Source of the DNA: Burkholderiaceae bacterium
GTDB lineage: Bacteria; Pseudomonadota; Gammaproteobacteria; Burkholderiales; Burkholderiaceae_C
Assembly (NCBI GenBank): GCA_024235955.1
Contig: JACKLJ010000005.1
Span: 103,152-167,151 of the forward strand
Length of the DNA: 64,000 bases
Direction of reading: 5' to 3'
Shown here: positions 57,140 through 64,000 of the stretch, one piece after another
Layout of the letters: each line of letters begins with the position of its first letter
Position numbering within the stretch: position 1 is the first letter of the stretch
The notes under the pieces: model-generated
The model's database searches: none
What the model saw: the letters and a program-made list of their open reading frames with translations, nothing else
What the model was told of the DNA's origin: nothing
Position numbers and translations under genes: made by a program

Positions 57140-59503
57140 GTGTCTCCGTTGCTGAAGTCGAACGCCGCCAGGCCGGGCAGCCGGCGCCCGCGCGCCGTGG
57201 CGCTGGCCGCATGGGCCGTGGTTGCCCTGGGCGCCGGCATGCCTGCCTGGGCGCAAGGCGCCGACGCGCTGGCGCTGCGCAGCACGCCGATGCTGTCGGA
57301 AACCGTGCCGGAGGGCGGCGAGGCGCCGCTGCACGTGAGCGGTGACCACATCACCGGACGCGACCAGCTCGAAACCGTGATCGAGGGCGATGCCGAGCTG
57401 CGCCGCCCCGGCCTCACGGTGCGCGCCGACCGCCTGACCTACGACGAGGCCACCGACATCTCCACCGCCACGGGCCACGTGCAGATCAATTCGCACGGTG
57501 ACCGCTACACCGGCACCGAGGGCGAGATCAAGGTGGAGGCCTTCAACGGCTTCGTGCTGCAGCCGACCTACCAGTTTCTGGTCAACGGCGGCCACGGCGA
57601 GGGCTCGCGCATCGATTTCATCGACCCGGACCGCGCCGCCATCCGCAATGCCAGCTACACCACCTGCCGACGCGACGGCCCGGACTGGATGCCCGACTGG
57701 ATCCTGCACGCGACCAAGCTCGACATCGACCAGGAGCTGGACGAAGGCCGCGCCGAAGGCGCCACGCTGGAGTTCAAGGGCATACCGCTGATCCCCATCC
57801 CGTCCGTGAGCTTCCCGCTCACCGAGCGGCGCAAGAGTGGCTGGCTGCCGCCCACGCTGGGGCTGGACAACACCGCCGGCCTGAAGCTGGCGGTGCCCTA
57901 TTACTGGAACATCGCGCCCAACCGCGATCTCACGCTGATCCCACAGGTGATGACCAAGCGCGGCATCGACCTGGGCGGGCAGTTCCGCTACCTGGAGTCC
58001 GACTACTCGGGCATCATGGAAGGCAACCTGCTGCCCGCCGACCAACTGCGCCACGAGACGCGCTGGGGTTTCTTCGCCCGGCACACGGGCTCGTTCGACA
58101 GCGGTATCGACGCCATCGGTCGCCTGGGGCTGAACCTCAACCTGAACCGGGTGAGCGACGACAACTACTGGCGCGACTTCCCGCAACGCGGTCTGTCGCT
58201 CACCACGCGCCTGCTGGCCAACGATGCCAGCCTGACCTGGGGGCGCGGCGACTTCTCGCTCACGGCGCGCGCGCTCAAGTGGCAGGCGCTGCAGGACCCG
58301 CTCTCGCCCATCGTGCCGCCCTACGACCGCCTGCCGCAGCTCAATGGCCGCTGGGGGCGCGACAACGGCTACGCGGGCATGGACTATTCGGTGGAGGCGG
58401 ACTACACGCGCTTCCGTGGCGACACCGCGCTCACCGGGCAGCCCAACGCCGACCGCATCTACACGCTGGCGCAGGTGTCGCGGCCGTTCCTGCGGCCATG
58501 GGGCTTCTTCACGCCCAGGATGCAGGTGCATGCAAGCCACTACGAATTCGGCTCCGCGCTGTCGAACGGCGCCAGCAGCATGGACCGCGTGATTCCCACG
58601 CTGAGCCTGGACGGCGGGCTGGTCTTCGAGCGCGATGCAAGCTACTTCGGCCGCGCCTTCCGGCAGACGCTGGAGCCGCGCCTGAAGTACGTCTACACGC
58701 CTTACCGCGACCAGAGCCTGATCCCGAACTACGACACCGGCGTTTACGACTTCAACTTCGCCACCATCTGGTCGGAGAACGCCTTTGCCGGGCACGACCG
58801 CATCGTCGACAACAACCTGGTCACCTTCGGCCTCACCAGCCGGCTGCTGGATCCGGAAACCGGGGCCGAGGCCGTGCGCCTGGGCATCGCGCAGCGCTAC
58901 CGCTTCTCTGGCCAGCAGGTCACGCTGCCCGGCGGTACGCCTGCCGCCAAGGGCTTGTCGGACATCATGCTCGGCGCGTCCATCAACTGGGATCAGCACT
59001 GGGGCTTCGATTCCGTGATCCAGTACGACCCGGACAAGCACCAGTCCACCCGCACCACGCTCGGCGCGCGCTACTCGCCCGGCGATTACCGAACGCTGGC
59101 CCTGGCCTACCGGCGCGAGCGCGATCTGGGCACGCGCCAGGTCGACCTGGGATGGCAATGGCCGCTGGGCGGAGCACCCTCCAGTCGCGTGGACGGCGGC
59201 GGCCTGGGAGCCGGTCGCTGGTACAGCGTGGGCCGCCTCAACTACGATCTGGCCGGCAGCAAGCTGGTCGACGCGGTGCTGGGCCTGGAATACGACGCCG
59301 GCTGCTGGGTCGGCCGGGTGGTGTTCAGCAAGCTCCAGACCAGCACCGGCAGCGCCAACAAAAGTATCATGTTCCAGCTGGAATTCGTGGGGTTCTCGCG
59401 CGTGGGCAACAACCCGCTGCGCACCCTGCGCAACAACATTCCCAACTACCGCCTGCTGCGTGAGGAAGTCGTCTCGCCGAGCCGCTTCACCCAATATGAC
59501 TGA
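57140..59503 (+). CDS. lptD: LPS-assembly protein LptD
   Basis: A 787-residue outer-membrane barrel that inserts lipopolysaccharide into the outer leaflet. Signal peptide ends MPAWA. The OstA/jellyroll N-terminal domain (residues 60-200: VSGDHITGRDQLETVIEGDA, YDEATDISTATGHVQI) is followed by the barrel. Cys176 (TTCRRDG) and a C-terminal Cys (AGCWVGRV) keep one of the long-range disulfides known from E. coli. Start GTG 57140; the next gene surA overlaps by eight bases. Confidence 0.96.
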   Translation: MSPLLKSNAARPGSRRPRAVALAAWAVVALGAGMPAWAQGADALALRSTPMLSETVPEGGEAPLHVSGDHITGRDQLETVIEGDAELRRPGLTVRADRLTYDEATDISTATGHVQINSHGDRYTGTEGEIKVEAFNGFVLQPTYQFLVNGGHGEGSRIDFIDPDRAAIRNASYTTCRRDGPDWMPDWILHATKLDIDQELDEGRAEGATLEFKGIPLIPIPSVSFPLTERRKSGWLPPTLGLDNTAGLKLAVPYYWNIAPNRDLTLIPQVMTKRGIDLGGQFRYLESDYSGIMEGNLLPADQLRHETRWGFFARHTGSFDSGIDAIGRLGLNLNLNRVSDDNYWRDFPQRGLSLTTRLLANDASLTWGRGDFSLTARALKWQALQDPLSPIVPPYDRLPQLNGRWGRDNGYAGMDYSVEADYTRFRGDTALTGQPNADRIYTLAQVSRPFLRPWGFFTPRMQVHASHYEFGSALSNGASSMDRVIPTLSLDGGLVFERDASYFGRAFRQTLEPRLKYVYTPYRDQSLIPNYDTGVYDFNFATIWSENAFAGHDRIVDNNLVTFGLTSRLLDPETGAEAVRLGIAQRYRFSGQQVTLPGGTPAAKGLSDIMLGASINWDQHWGFDSVIQYDPDKHQSTRTTLGARYSPGDYRTLALAYRRERDLGTRQVDLGWQWPLGGAPSSRVDGGGLGAGRWYSVGRLNYDLAGSKLVDAVLGLEYDAGCWVGRVVFSKLQTSTGSANKSIMFQLEFVGFSRVGNNPLRTLRNNIPNYRLLREEVVSPSRFTQYD

Positions 59504-61022
59504 ACTGCCGCAACTCCATCACGCCCGTTCGCCGCGCCGAGCCCGGGTGGCTCTCTGGCTGTCGGCCGCCCTGCTGGCCATCGGCATCGGGGCCACGCTG
59601 CCGGTGGCGGCGCAGGCGCAGGACAAGACGACCTCCTCCGCGGCCAAGAAGAAGCCAGTACGCGCGAAGAAGAAAGCCACCAAGCCGGCGGCCGCCCCGG
59701 CCAAGCCTGCCGCATCCGCTGCAGCGCCGGCCGCGGCGCCGGTGGCTTCTGCGGCAGCGCCCGCCGCCGCCCGCCAGGGCCCGCGCGAGGCCGACTACAT
59801 CGTGGCGGTGGTCAACACCGAACCGGTGACCAACAACGAGGTGCGTGCCCGGGTCGCCCGCGCGGAGCGCGAAGCGCGCGAGCGCAACATTCCGCTGCCG
59901 CCGATCGACGAGCTGCGCAAGATGATGCTGGAGCGCCTGATTTCCGAGCGCGCCCAGCTCCAGTACGCGCGCGAACAGGGCCTGAAGGTGGACGACGCGG
60001 CGCTGACCCAGGCCGAGCTGTCCATCGCGCGCCAGAACGAGCTGCCCAGCGTGGAGGAACTGCATCGCCGCGTGCAGGCCGAGGGCATCACGCTGAAGGA
60101 TTTCCGCGACGATGTGCGCAACCAGGTGCTGCTGGCCAAGTTGCGCGAGCGCGAGATCGAACCCAAGGTCCAGATCAGCAACGCCGATGTGGACGCCTAC
60201 ATCCGCGAGCAGACCGGCGCGCGCGTCGGCGAGCAGCAGCTCAACCTGGCGATGATCCTGGTGGCCGTACCCGAGCGCAGCACGCCCGAGGAAGAGGCCC
60301 GCCTGAAGGCGCGCGCCGACGAGGTGGCGCGGCGCGCCAAGGCCGGCGAAGACTTCGCCAAGCTGGCGACCGAGTACTCCGACGCCAACAACCGCGGCCG
60401 CGACGGCGGCGTGCTGGGCCTGCGCCTGGCCGACCAATACCCGGAGCTGTTCCTGCAGAGCACGCGCGGTGTGCGCGTGGGCGGCGTGGTGGGGCCGGTG
60501 AAGTCCGGTGCGGGCTACCACATCCTCAAGGTGCTGGAGCGCAAGCAGAACAGCGATCTGCCGGAAGTGAAGATCCCGCAGACGCACGTGCGCCACATCC
60601 TGCTGAAAGTCGGGCCTTCGCAGGGCGAGCGCGTGGCGCGCGACCGGCTGGCCGACTTCAAGCGCCGCATCCTGGCTGGGCAGGCCACCTTCGACGAACT
60701 GGCGCGCAAGAACTCGCAGGACGACGGCAGCGCTTCCGACGGCGGCGACATGGGCTGGGCCAACCCTGGCCAGTTCGTGCCCGAGTTCGAACAGGCCATG
60801 AACAACCTGGATCCAGGGCAGATCAGCGATCCGGTCACCACCCGCTTCGGCGTGCACCTGATCCAGGTTGAGGGCCGGCGCGAGAAGGTGCTCACCCCGG
60901 ATGAGCAGCGCCAGCTCGCGCGCAACGTGCTGCGCGAGAAGAAGGCCCAGGAAGCGTTTGAGACCTGGGCCAAGGAAGTGCGCGGCCGCGCCTACGTCGA
61001 ATACCGCGACCCGCCGCGATGA
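59496..61022 (+). CDS. surA: Periplasmic chaperone and peptidyl-prolyl isomerase SurA
   Basis: A 508-residue periplasmic chaperone for outer-membrane proteins. Signal peptide ends VAAQA, then a Lys/Ala/Pro-rich linker (residues 45-93) longer than in E. coli. The SurA_N domain starts DYIVAVVNTEPVTNNEVRAR, and two parvulin domains follow (about 240-340 and 360-465; HVRHILLKVG, GGDMGWANPGQFVPEFE). ATG 59496 overlaps lptD, whose folding SurA assists. Confidence 0.95.
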   Translation: MTELPQLHHARSPRRARVALWLSAALLAIGIGATLPVAAQAQDKTTSSAAKKKPVRAKKKATKPAAAPAKPAASAAAPAAAPVASAAAPAAARQGPREADYIVAVVNTEPVTNNEVRARVARAEREARERNIPLPPIDELRKMMLERLISERAQLQYAREQGLKVDDAALTQAELSIARQNELPSVEELHRRVQAEGITLKDFRDDVRNQVLLAKLREREIEPKVQISNADVDAYIREQTGARVGEQQLNLAMILVAVPERSTPEEEARLKARADEVARRAKAGEDFAKLATEYSDANNRGRDGGVLGLRLADQYPELFLQSTRGVRVGGVVGPVKSGAGYHILKVLERKQNSDLPEVKIPQTHVRHILLKVGPSQGERVARDRLADFKRRILAGQATFDELARKNSQDDGSASDGGDMGWANPGQFVPEFEQAMNNLDPGQISDPVTTRFGVHLIQVEGRREKVLTPDEQRQLARNVLREKKAQEAFETWAKEVRGRAYVEYRDPPR

Positions 61023-61164
61023 CGCTGCCTCCTGTGGTGGGGCTCTCCTGGCGTCCAAGGTGGGCGCGCCGCGAGGGATCAAGCCGCGCCTGTGCTGCGG
61101 CCGTCGCCGGCGGTTTTTGCCTGAACGCTACCGGAAAGGGGGACACGGCGCCCTCGCCTCGGCC

Positions 61165-61929
61165 GTGAAACACGTCCCGCGCAAGCGCTTCGGCCAGCAT
61201 TTCCTGACCGACCCGGCGGTCATCGACGCCATCGTGCGCGCCATCGACCCCCGGCCCGGGCAGGCGGTGGTGGAGATCGGCCCCGGGCTGGCGGCGCTGA
61301 CGCAGCCGCTGGTGGAGCGGCTCGGCCGGCTCTGCGTGGTCGAACTGGATCGCGACCTGGCCGCACGGCTGCGCGCCCACCCCCAGCTCACGGTGATCGA
61401 ATCCGATGTACTGAAAGTGGATTTTGCCCAGGTGACGCGGGCGCAGACAGCTACAAAAATAAGAGTTGTCGGCAACCTGCCGTACAACATTTCCACGCCC
61501 ATCCTGTTCCATTTGCTGCCTTTTGCGACGCACGTGGAGGACCAGCACTTCATGCTGCAGAAAGAGGTGGTGGACCGCATGGTGGCGCCGCCGGCCACGG
61601 CCGATTACGGCCGGCTCTCGGTGATGCTGCAGTGGCGCTACGCGATGGAAGACGTGCTGTTCGTGCCACCCGAGGCCTTCGACCCGCCGCCACGCGTGGA
61701 CAGTGCCGTGGTTCGCATGCTGCCGCGCCCGGACTTGGCGCCGCTGGATGTGGAAGTGTTGTCCGAGCTGGTGCAGGTGGCCTTCAGCCAGCGCCGCAAG
61801 CTGGTCCGGCACACCCTGGGCCGGTGGCTGGAAGCGCGTGCCTTCGCTGGCTCGTTCGATCTGCAGCGGCGTGCGGAAGAAGTGCCGGTGGCGGAATACG
61901 TCGATCTGGCGCGGCACCTGGTTTCGTGA
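61165..61929 (+). CDS. rsmA: 16S rRNA (adenine1518/1519-N6) dimethyltransferase RsmA (KsgA)
   Basis: A 254-residue SAM-dependent enzyme that dimethylates two adenines of 16S rRNA. KRFGQHFLTDPAVIDAIV opens the protein, VVEIGPGLAALTQPLV is the SAM motif and VVGNLPYNISTPIL holds the catalytic NLPY (104-107). Residues about 84-99, just before NLPY, are encoded by a family A repeat. GTG 61165. pdxA, which often lies between surA and rsmA, is absent; the 142 bp between hold no gene. Confidence 0.95.
   Translation: MKHVPRKRFGQHFLTDPAVIDAIVRAIDPRPGQAVVEIGPGLAALTQPLVERLGRLCVVELDRDLAARLRAHPQLTVIESDVLKVDFAQVTRAQTATKIRVVGNLPYNISTPILFHLLPFATHVEDQHFMLQKEVVDRMVAPPATADYGRLSVMLQWRYAMEDVLFVPPEAFDPPPRVDSAVVRMLPRPDLAPLDVEVLSELVQVAFSQRRKLVRHTLGRWLEARAFAGSFDLQRRAEEVPVAEYVDLARHLVS
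61411..61468 (-). repeat. Dispersed repeat family A, copy 16 (in frame inside rsmA)
   Basis: Minus strand: TTATTTTTGTAGCTGTCTGC, GCCCGCGTCACCTGGGCAAA, ATCCACTTTCAG. It encodes the loop just before the NLPY motif of RsmA. Confidence 0.75.
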
Positions 61930-62230
61930 TCGGCGCGGCCTCGGGTTGCAACGTGAAGCAATTCACAGTCTTGTAACGGAAACGCAAAGTCAGGGCGCAA
62001 TCAGGTGCCTTTGACGCACGTGCTGCCTGTGGCGCATGTCACTGTTTTCCGATTTGCGCGACAAACGGTGCCCATGAACGCCAAACCATGCGTGTTGTTA
62101 CGTGGTTATACGGATCGTTCTACCTAAAATGTGGTATTGTCCTTGTGGTAGCAGGGTTTTGTAGGGGCGGCGCCACGCCGAGCCGTGGAAAGCAACCGCA
62201 ACCCGCAATGGAGCGAAGGGAGAAAAGCTC
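61930..62230 (+). promoter_or_regulatory. Promoter region of the lipoprotein-adhesin genes
   Basis: About 300 bp, AT-richer than flanks, no gene. A TAAAAT -10-like box lies at 62125-62130 with GGTTAT 15 bp upstream. A long 5' leader with GGGGCGGCGCCACGCCG self-pairing runs to the GTG start at 62231, which has GGGAGAAAAG before it. Confidence 0.4.
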
Positions 62231-62797
62231 GTGACAATCGATTTCGCGGTTTCCCGCATGCGCAGTACGGGCTGGCGTGCTTCCAGTTCGGTGTTTTGCA
62301 CCTTGGTTGTGCTGACGGGTGGCCTGTGCGGTTGTGCGTCTTCCGACCAGTTCGAGCACTGGCGTATGACCGAGAGCGTGGCTCCGTCACCTGCGGACCC
62401 CGTGGGTGACATTCCGGCCTCGGCCGTGCGTGTGGTGTTCTTCCGCGCTGGTGGCTCGCCGGCCAAGGTCGATTTGCCGGTCAATGTCTACATCAACGGG
62501 CAATACCAGGCGTCGCTGGTGGGCAATACCTATACCGAGCAGAGCCTGTGTCCGGGCACGCATCGTTTCGCAGTCCAGTTCGACGATGCCTACCGGCGCT
62601 ACAGCACGAAGGGCGAAGGCCTGCCGATGGTCGTGAGCAACCAGCCCATGCAGTACTTCAGCGTTGCGGAAGATGCCTCGGGCAGCGCCGTGGTGAAGGC
62701 CGTCGATGGCCGCGCGCTGCAAGGCGTGGGAAGCCTGCGCCTGCTGCAGTCGCACACGCTGCCGCGTGTGGTGCGCAACGGCTGTGCCAAAGGTTGA
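62231..62797 (+). CDS. Putative lipoprotein upstream of giant adhesin
   Basis: A 188-residue exported protein. The N-terminal hydrophobic stretch ends LTGGLCGC, a plausible lipobox with Cys35. The mature domain (RVVFFRAGGSPAKVDLPVNVYINGQY, LCPGTHRFAVQFDDAYRRY) looks like a carboxypeptidase-regulatory or PEGA-type beta sandwich used at surfaces. I do not recognise a named family. It is 50 bases before the adhesin gene, so it probably helps present, retain or secrete it. Confidence 0.65.
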   Translation: MTIDFAVSRMRSTGWRASSSVFCTLVVLTGGLCGCASSDQFEHWRMTESVAPSPADPVGDIPASAVRVVFFRAGGSPAKVDLPVNVYINGQYQASLVGNTYTEQSLCPGTHRFAVQFDDAYRRYSTKGEGLPMVVSNQPMQYFSVAEDASGSAVVKAVDGRALQGVGSLRLLQSHTLPRVVRNGCAKG

Positions 62798-62847
62798 AGT
62801 CGCGGAACCGGCAAGCGCCCGCATAAGCAATTCAGGGAACAACAAGC

Positions 62848-64000
62848 ATGAAAGTCCAGATCAAGGTCAACGACGCCGCGAAGACGGTTGCGCAGTACCA
62901 CGTCGAGGCCGGTGATGGCGCGAAAGGCAAGGCGCTGCGCATCGAAGCGCAGAAGCACGTGCGCTACGAGCTGATCGACGAACAGACGGAACACGCGCCG
63001 GAAAACATCGCGACCAAGCGGGTCGGCAACGATCTGCACGTGGCCTTCGAGGGCTCGGACATCGGCCAGCCCGATGTCGTGATCAAGGACTATTACGGAG
63101 ATCCTGGCGCGGCCATGGTCATTGGCCGGGCCGAAAACGGCTTCTATTACAGCTACGTGCCGGAAACCGGTCTGGAGCAGGATGCGATCAGTCACCTGTT
63201 CGACCAGGGGTTTGCCGGTCAGGCGCTGGGGGGCGATCATTTCGCGGCTGCGCTGTGGCCCGCGGCTGGGACGGGGGTGTCGCCATTGGCGATCATTGGC
63301 GGCGCGCTGCTGATGGGTGCCGCCATCGGGGGCGGAAGTGGCGGCGGCAGTTCAGGCGAGCCTTCGCCGGCGCCCAGTCCTTCACCGGCTCCCAGCCCTT
63401 CGCCCGCGCCTGCCCCGACACCCGCGCCCGCGCCAGCTCCTGAACCGGCTCCTGCGCCTGCCCCCGAGCCGGCGCCCGCTCCGTCGCCAAGCCCGGCTCC
63501 CGCTCCGTCGCCGTCCAACGTCGCGCCCACGGCCGACGCGGCGACGATCAGTCCGGTGGAAGACACGCCGATCGGGGTGCCGCTGAACGGAACCGACAGC
63601 GACGGCACGGTCGTGGGCGTGACGGTGACAGGAGGTCCGAGCGCGAGCCAGGGCCAGCTGATGTACGACAGCGACGGCAACGGCACGCTGGACGCGGTGG
63701 TGCCGCTGGGCACGATGTTGACGGTGGCGCAGGCGGCGACGGTGCAATACGTGCCGGCGACCAACTACAACGGGCCGGTCAACGCGGTGACCTTCACCGT
63801 CACGGACAACGCTGGTGCTGTCTCATCGGTGGCGACGGTGCACATCAATGACGTGACGGCGGTCAACGACGCGCCGGTGGCCAACCCGGACAGCGCCAGC
63901 ACGCCGTATGACACACCCGTCAGCAACATCAACGTGCTGGGCAACGACAGCGACCCGGACGGCGACCCGCTGAGCGTCACAGGCGCGACGGTCAACCCGG
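62848..64000 (+). CDS. Giant BapA/LapA-like type I-secreted adhesin, N-terminal part (continues past window)
   Basis: The first 384 codons of a frame open to the window end. Residues 1-130 are a BapA-prefix-like beta domain (KVQIKVNDAAKTVAQYHVEA, VVIKDYYGDPGAAMVIGRAE). Residues about 133-170 form a hydrophobic, glycine-rich stopper (PLAIIGGALLMGAAIGGG) such as holds LapA/SiiE-type adhesins in the TolC pore. Residues 172-223 are a Pro/Ala/Ser linker. Then come cadherin/Ig-like repeats (TPIGVPLNGTDSDG, NDAPVANPDSASTPYDTPV, VLGNDSDPDGDPLS). Expected role: attachment and biofilm. ATG 62848 follows GGGAACAACA. Confidence 0.85.
   Translation, partial: MKVQIKVNDAAKTVAQYHVEAGDGAKGKALRIEAQKHVRYELIDEQTEHAPENIATKRVGNDLHVAFEGSDIGQPDVVIKDYYGDPGAAMVIGRAENGFYYSYVPETGLEQDAISHLFDQGFAGQALGGDHFAAALWPAAGTGVSPLAIIGGALLMGAAIGGGSGGGSSGEPSPAPSPSPAPSPSPAPAPTPAPAPAPEPAPAPAPEPAPAPSPSPAPAPSPSNVAPTADAATISPVEDTPIGVPLNGTDSDGTVVGVTVTGGPSASQGQLMYDSDGNGTLDAVVPLGTMLTVAQAATVQYVPATNYNGPVNAVTFTVTDNAGAVSSVATVHINDVTAVNDAPVANPDSASTPYDTPVSNINVLGNDSDPDGDPLSVTGATVNP
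63361..63516 (+). repeat. Proline-rich tandem coding repeat
   Basis: Short 6-bp units (CCG/GCG/TCG/GAG codons) encode alternating Pro with Ala, Ser, Glu or Thr for 52 residues. Such tracts change length by slippage, so this linker may vary between strains. Confidence 0.8.

Overview
The window is high-GC chromosomal DNA from a betaproteobacterium, most likely a member of the Comamonadaceae (Burkholderiales). This rests on protein content, gene order (mnmG-rsmG-lysE-parA...parB; amgK next to lptD-surA-rsmA), TAAAAT-type -10 boxes, and many copies of a 60-70 bp intergenic repeat (here family A, core TAGCTGCCTGCGCCC) that I associate with this family. Three parS sites beside parA and parB suggest that part of the window lies near the replication origin. 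I saw no tRNA, rRNA or CRISPR array.

Layout. 1-5.1 kb: end of a copper P-type ATPase, a GT32 glycosyltransferase, a hemerythrin, an ArnT-like transferase and a GT2-GtrA fusion. 5.1-8.7 kb: glutathione-dependent formaldehyde detoxification (frmR, frmA, an alpha/beta hydrolase, S-formylglutathione hydrolase). 8.9-14.5 kb: a tightly packed surface-structure operon with an atypical outer-membrane barrel, three pilin-like proteins, an unknown exported protein and a PapD-like chaperone. This looks like a non-canonical chaperone-usher system. 14.6-20.3 kb: old yellow enzyme, MFS exporter, transglutaminase-like protein, lone thioredoxin-like domain, GST, small membrane protein, class II aldolase. 20.4-23.9 kb: a HAD-UbiA fusion, a DprE1-like oxidase and a DprE2-like reductase, which together look like a pathway to polyprenyl-phosphoryl arabinose. 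24-33.8 kb: glutamate dehydrogenase, mnmG, rsmG and the parA/parB partition genes, split by three metabolic genes. 34-39.2 kb: an exported protein built of about twenty 23-residue repeats, a CsgG-like lipoprotein (both ending in a peptidoglycan-binding domain) and a cyclic-nucleotide-binding protein.

39.3-45 kb is the main accessory island. It is an integron whose integrase promoter carries a LexA box, with an attI site, a GNAT cassette, a 60-bp attC, an unknown cassette gene, an IS110/IS1111-type element apparently sitting in attC sequence, and a SnoaL-like cassette. Next to it lie a BrnTA toxin-antitoxin pair and a duplicated 3' end of the neighbouring FAD-linked oxidase gene.

45-62 kb is housekeeping: FAD-linked oxidase, aroE, thioesterase, aroQ, cobalamin adenosyltransferase, sodC, uracil permease, a TAXI-TRAP transporter with DUF1850, an AmgK-like kinase, lptD, surA and rsmA. 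The window ends with a lipoprotein and the first 384 codons of a giant BapA-like adhesin.

A recurring oddity is that dispersed repeats lie in frame inside conserved genes (P-type ATPase, MFS exporter, parB, amgK, rsmA). They also supply the last codons of others (aldolase, integron integrase, aroQ).
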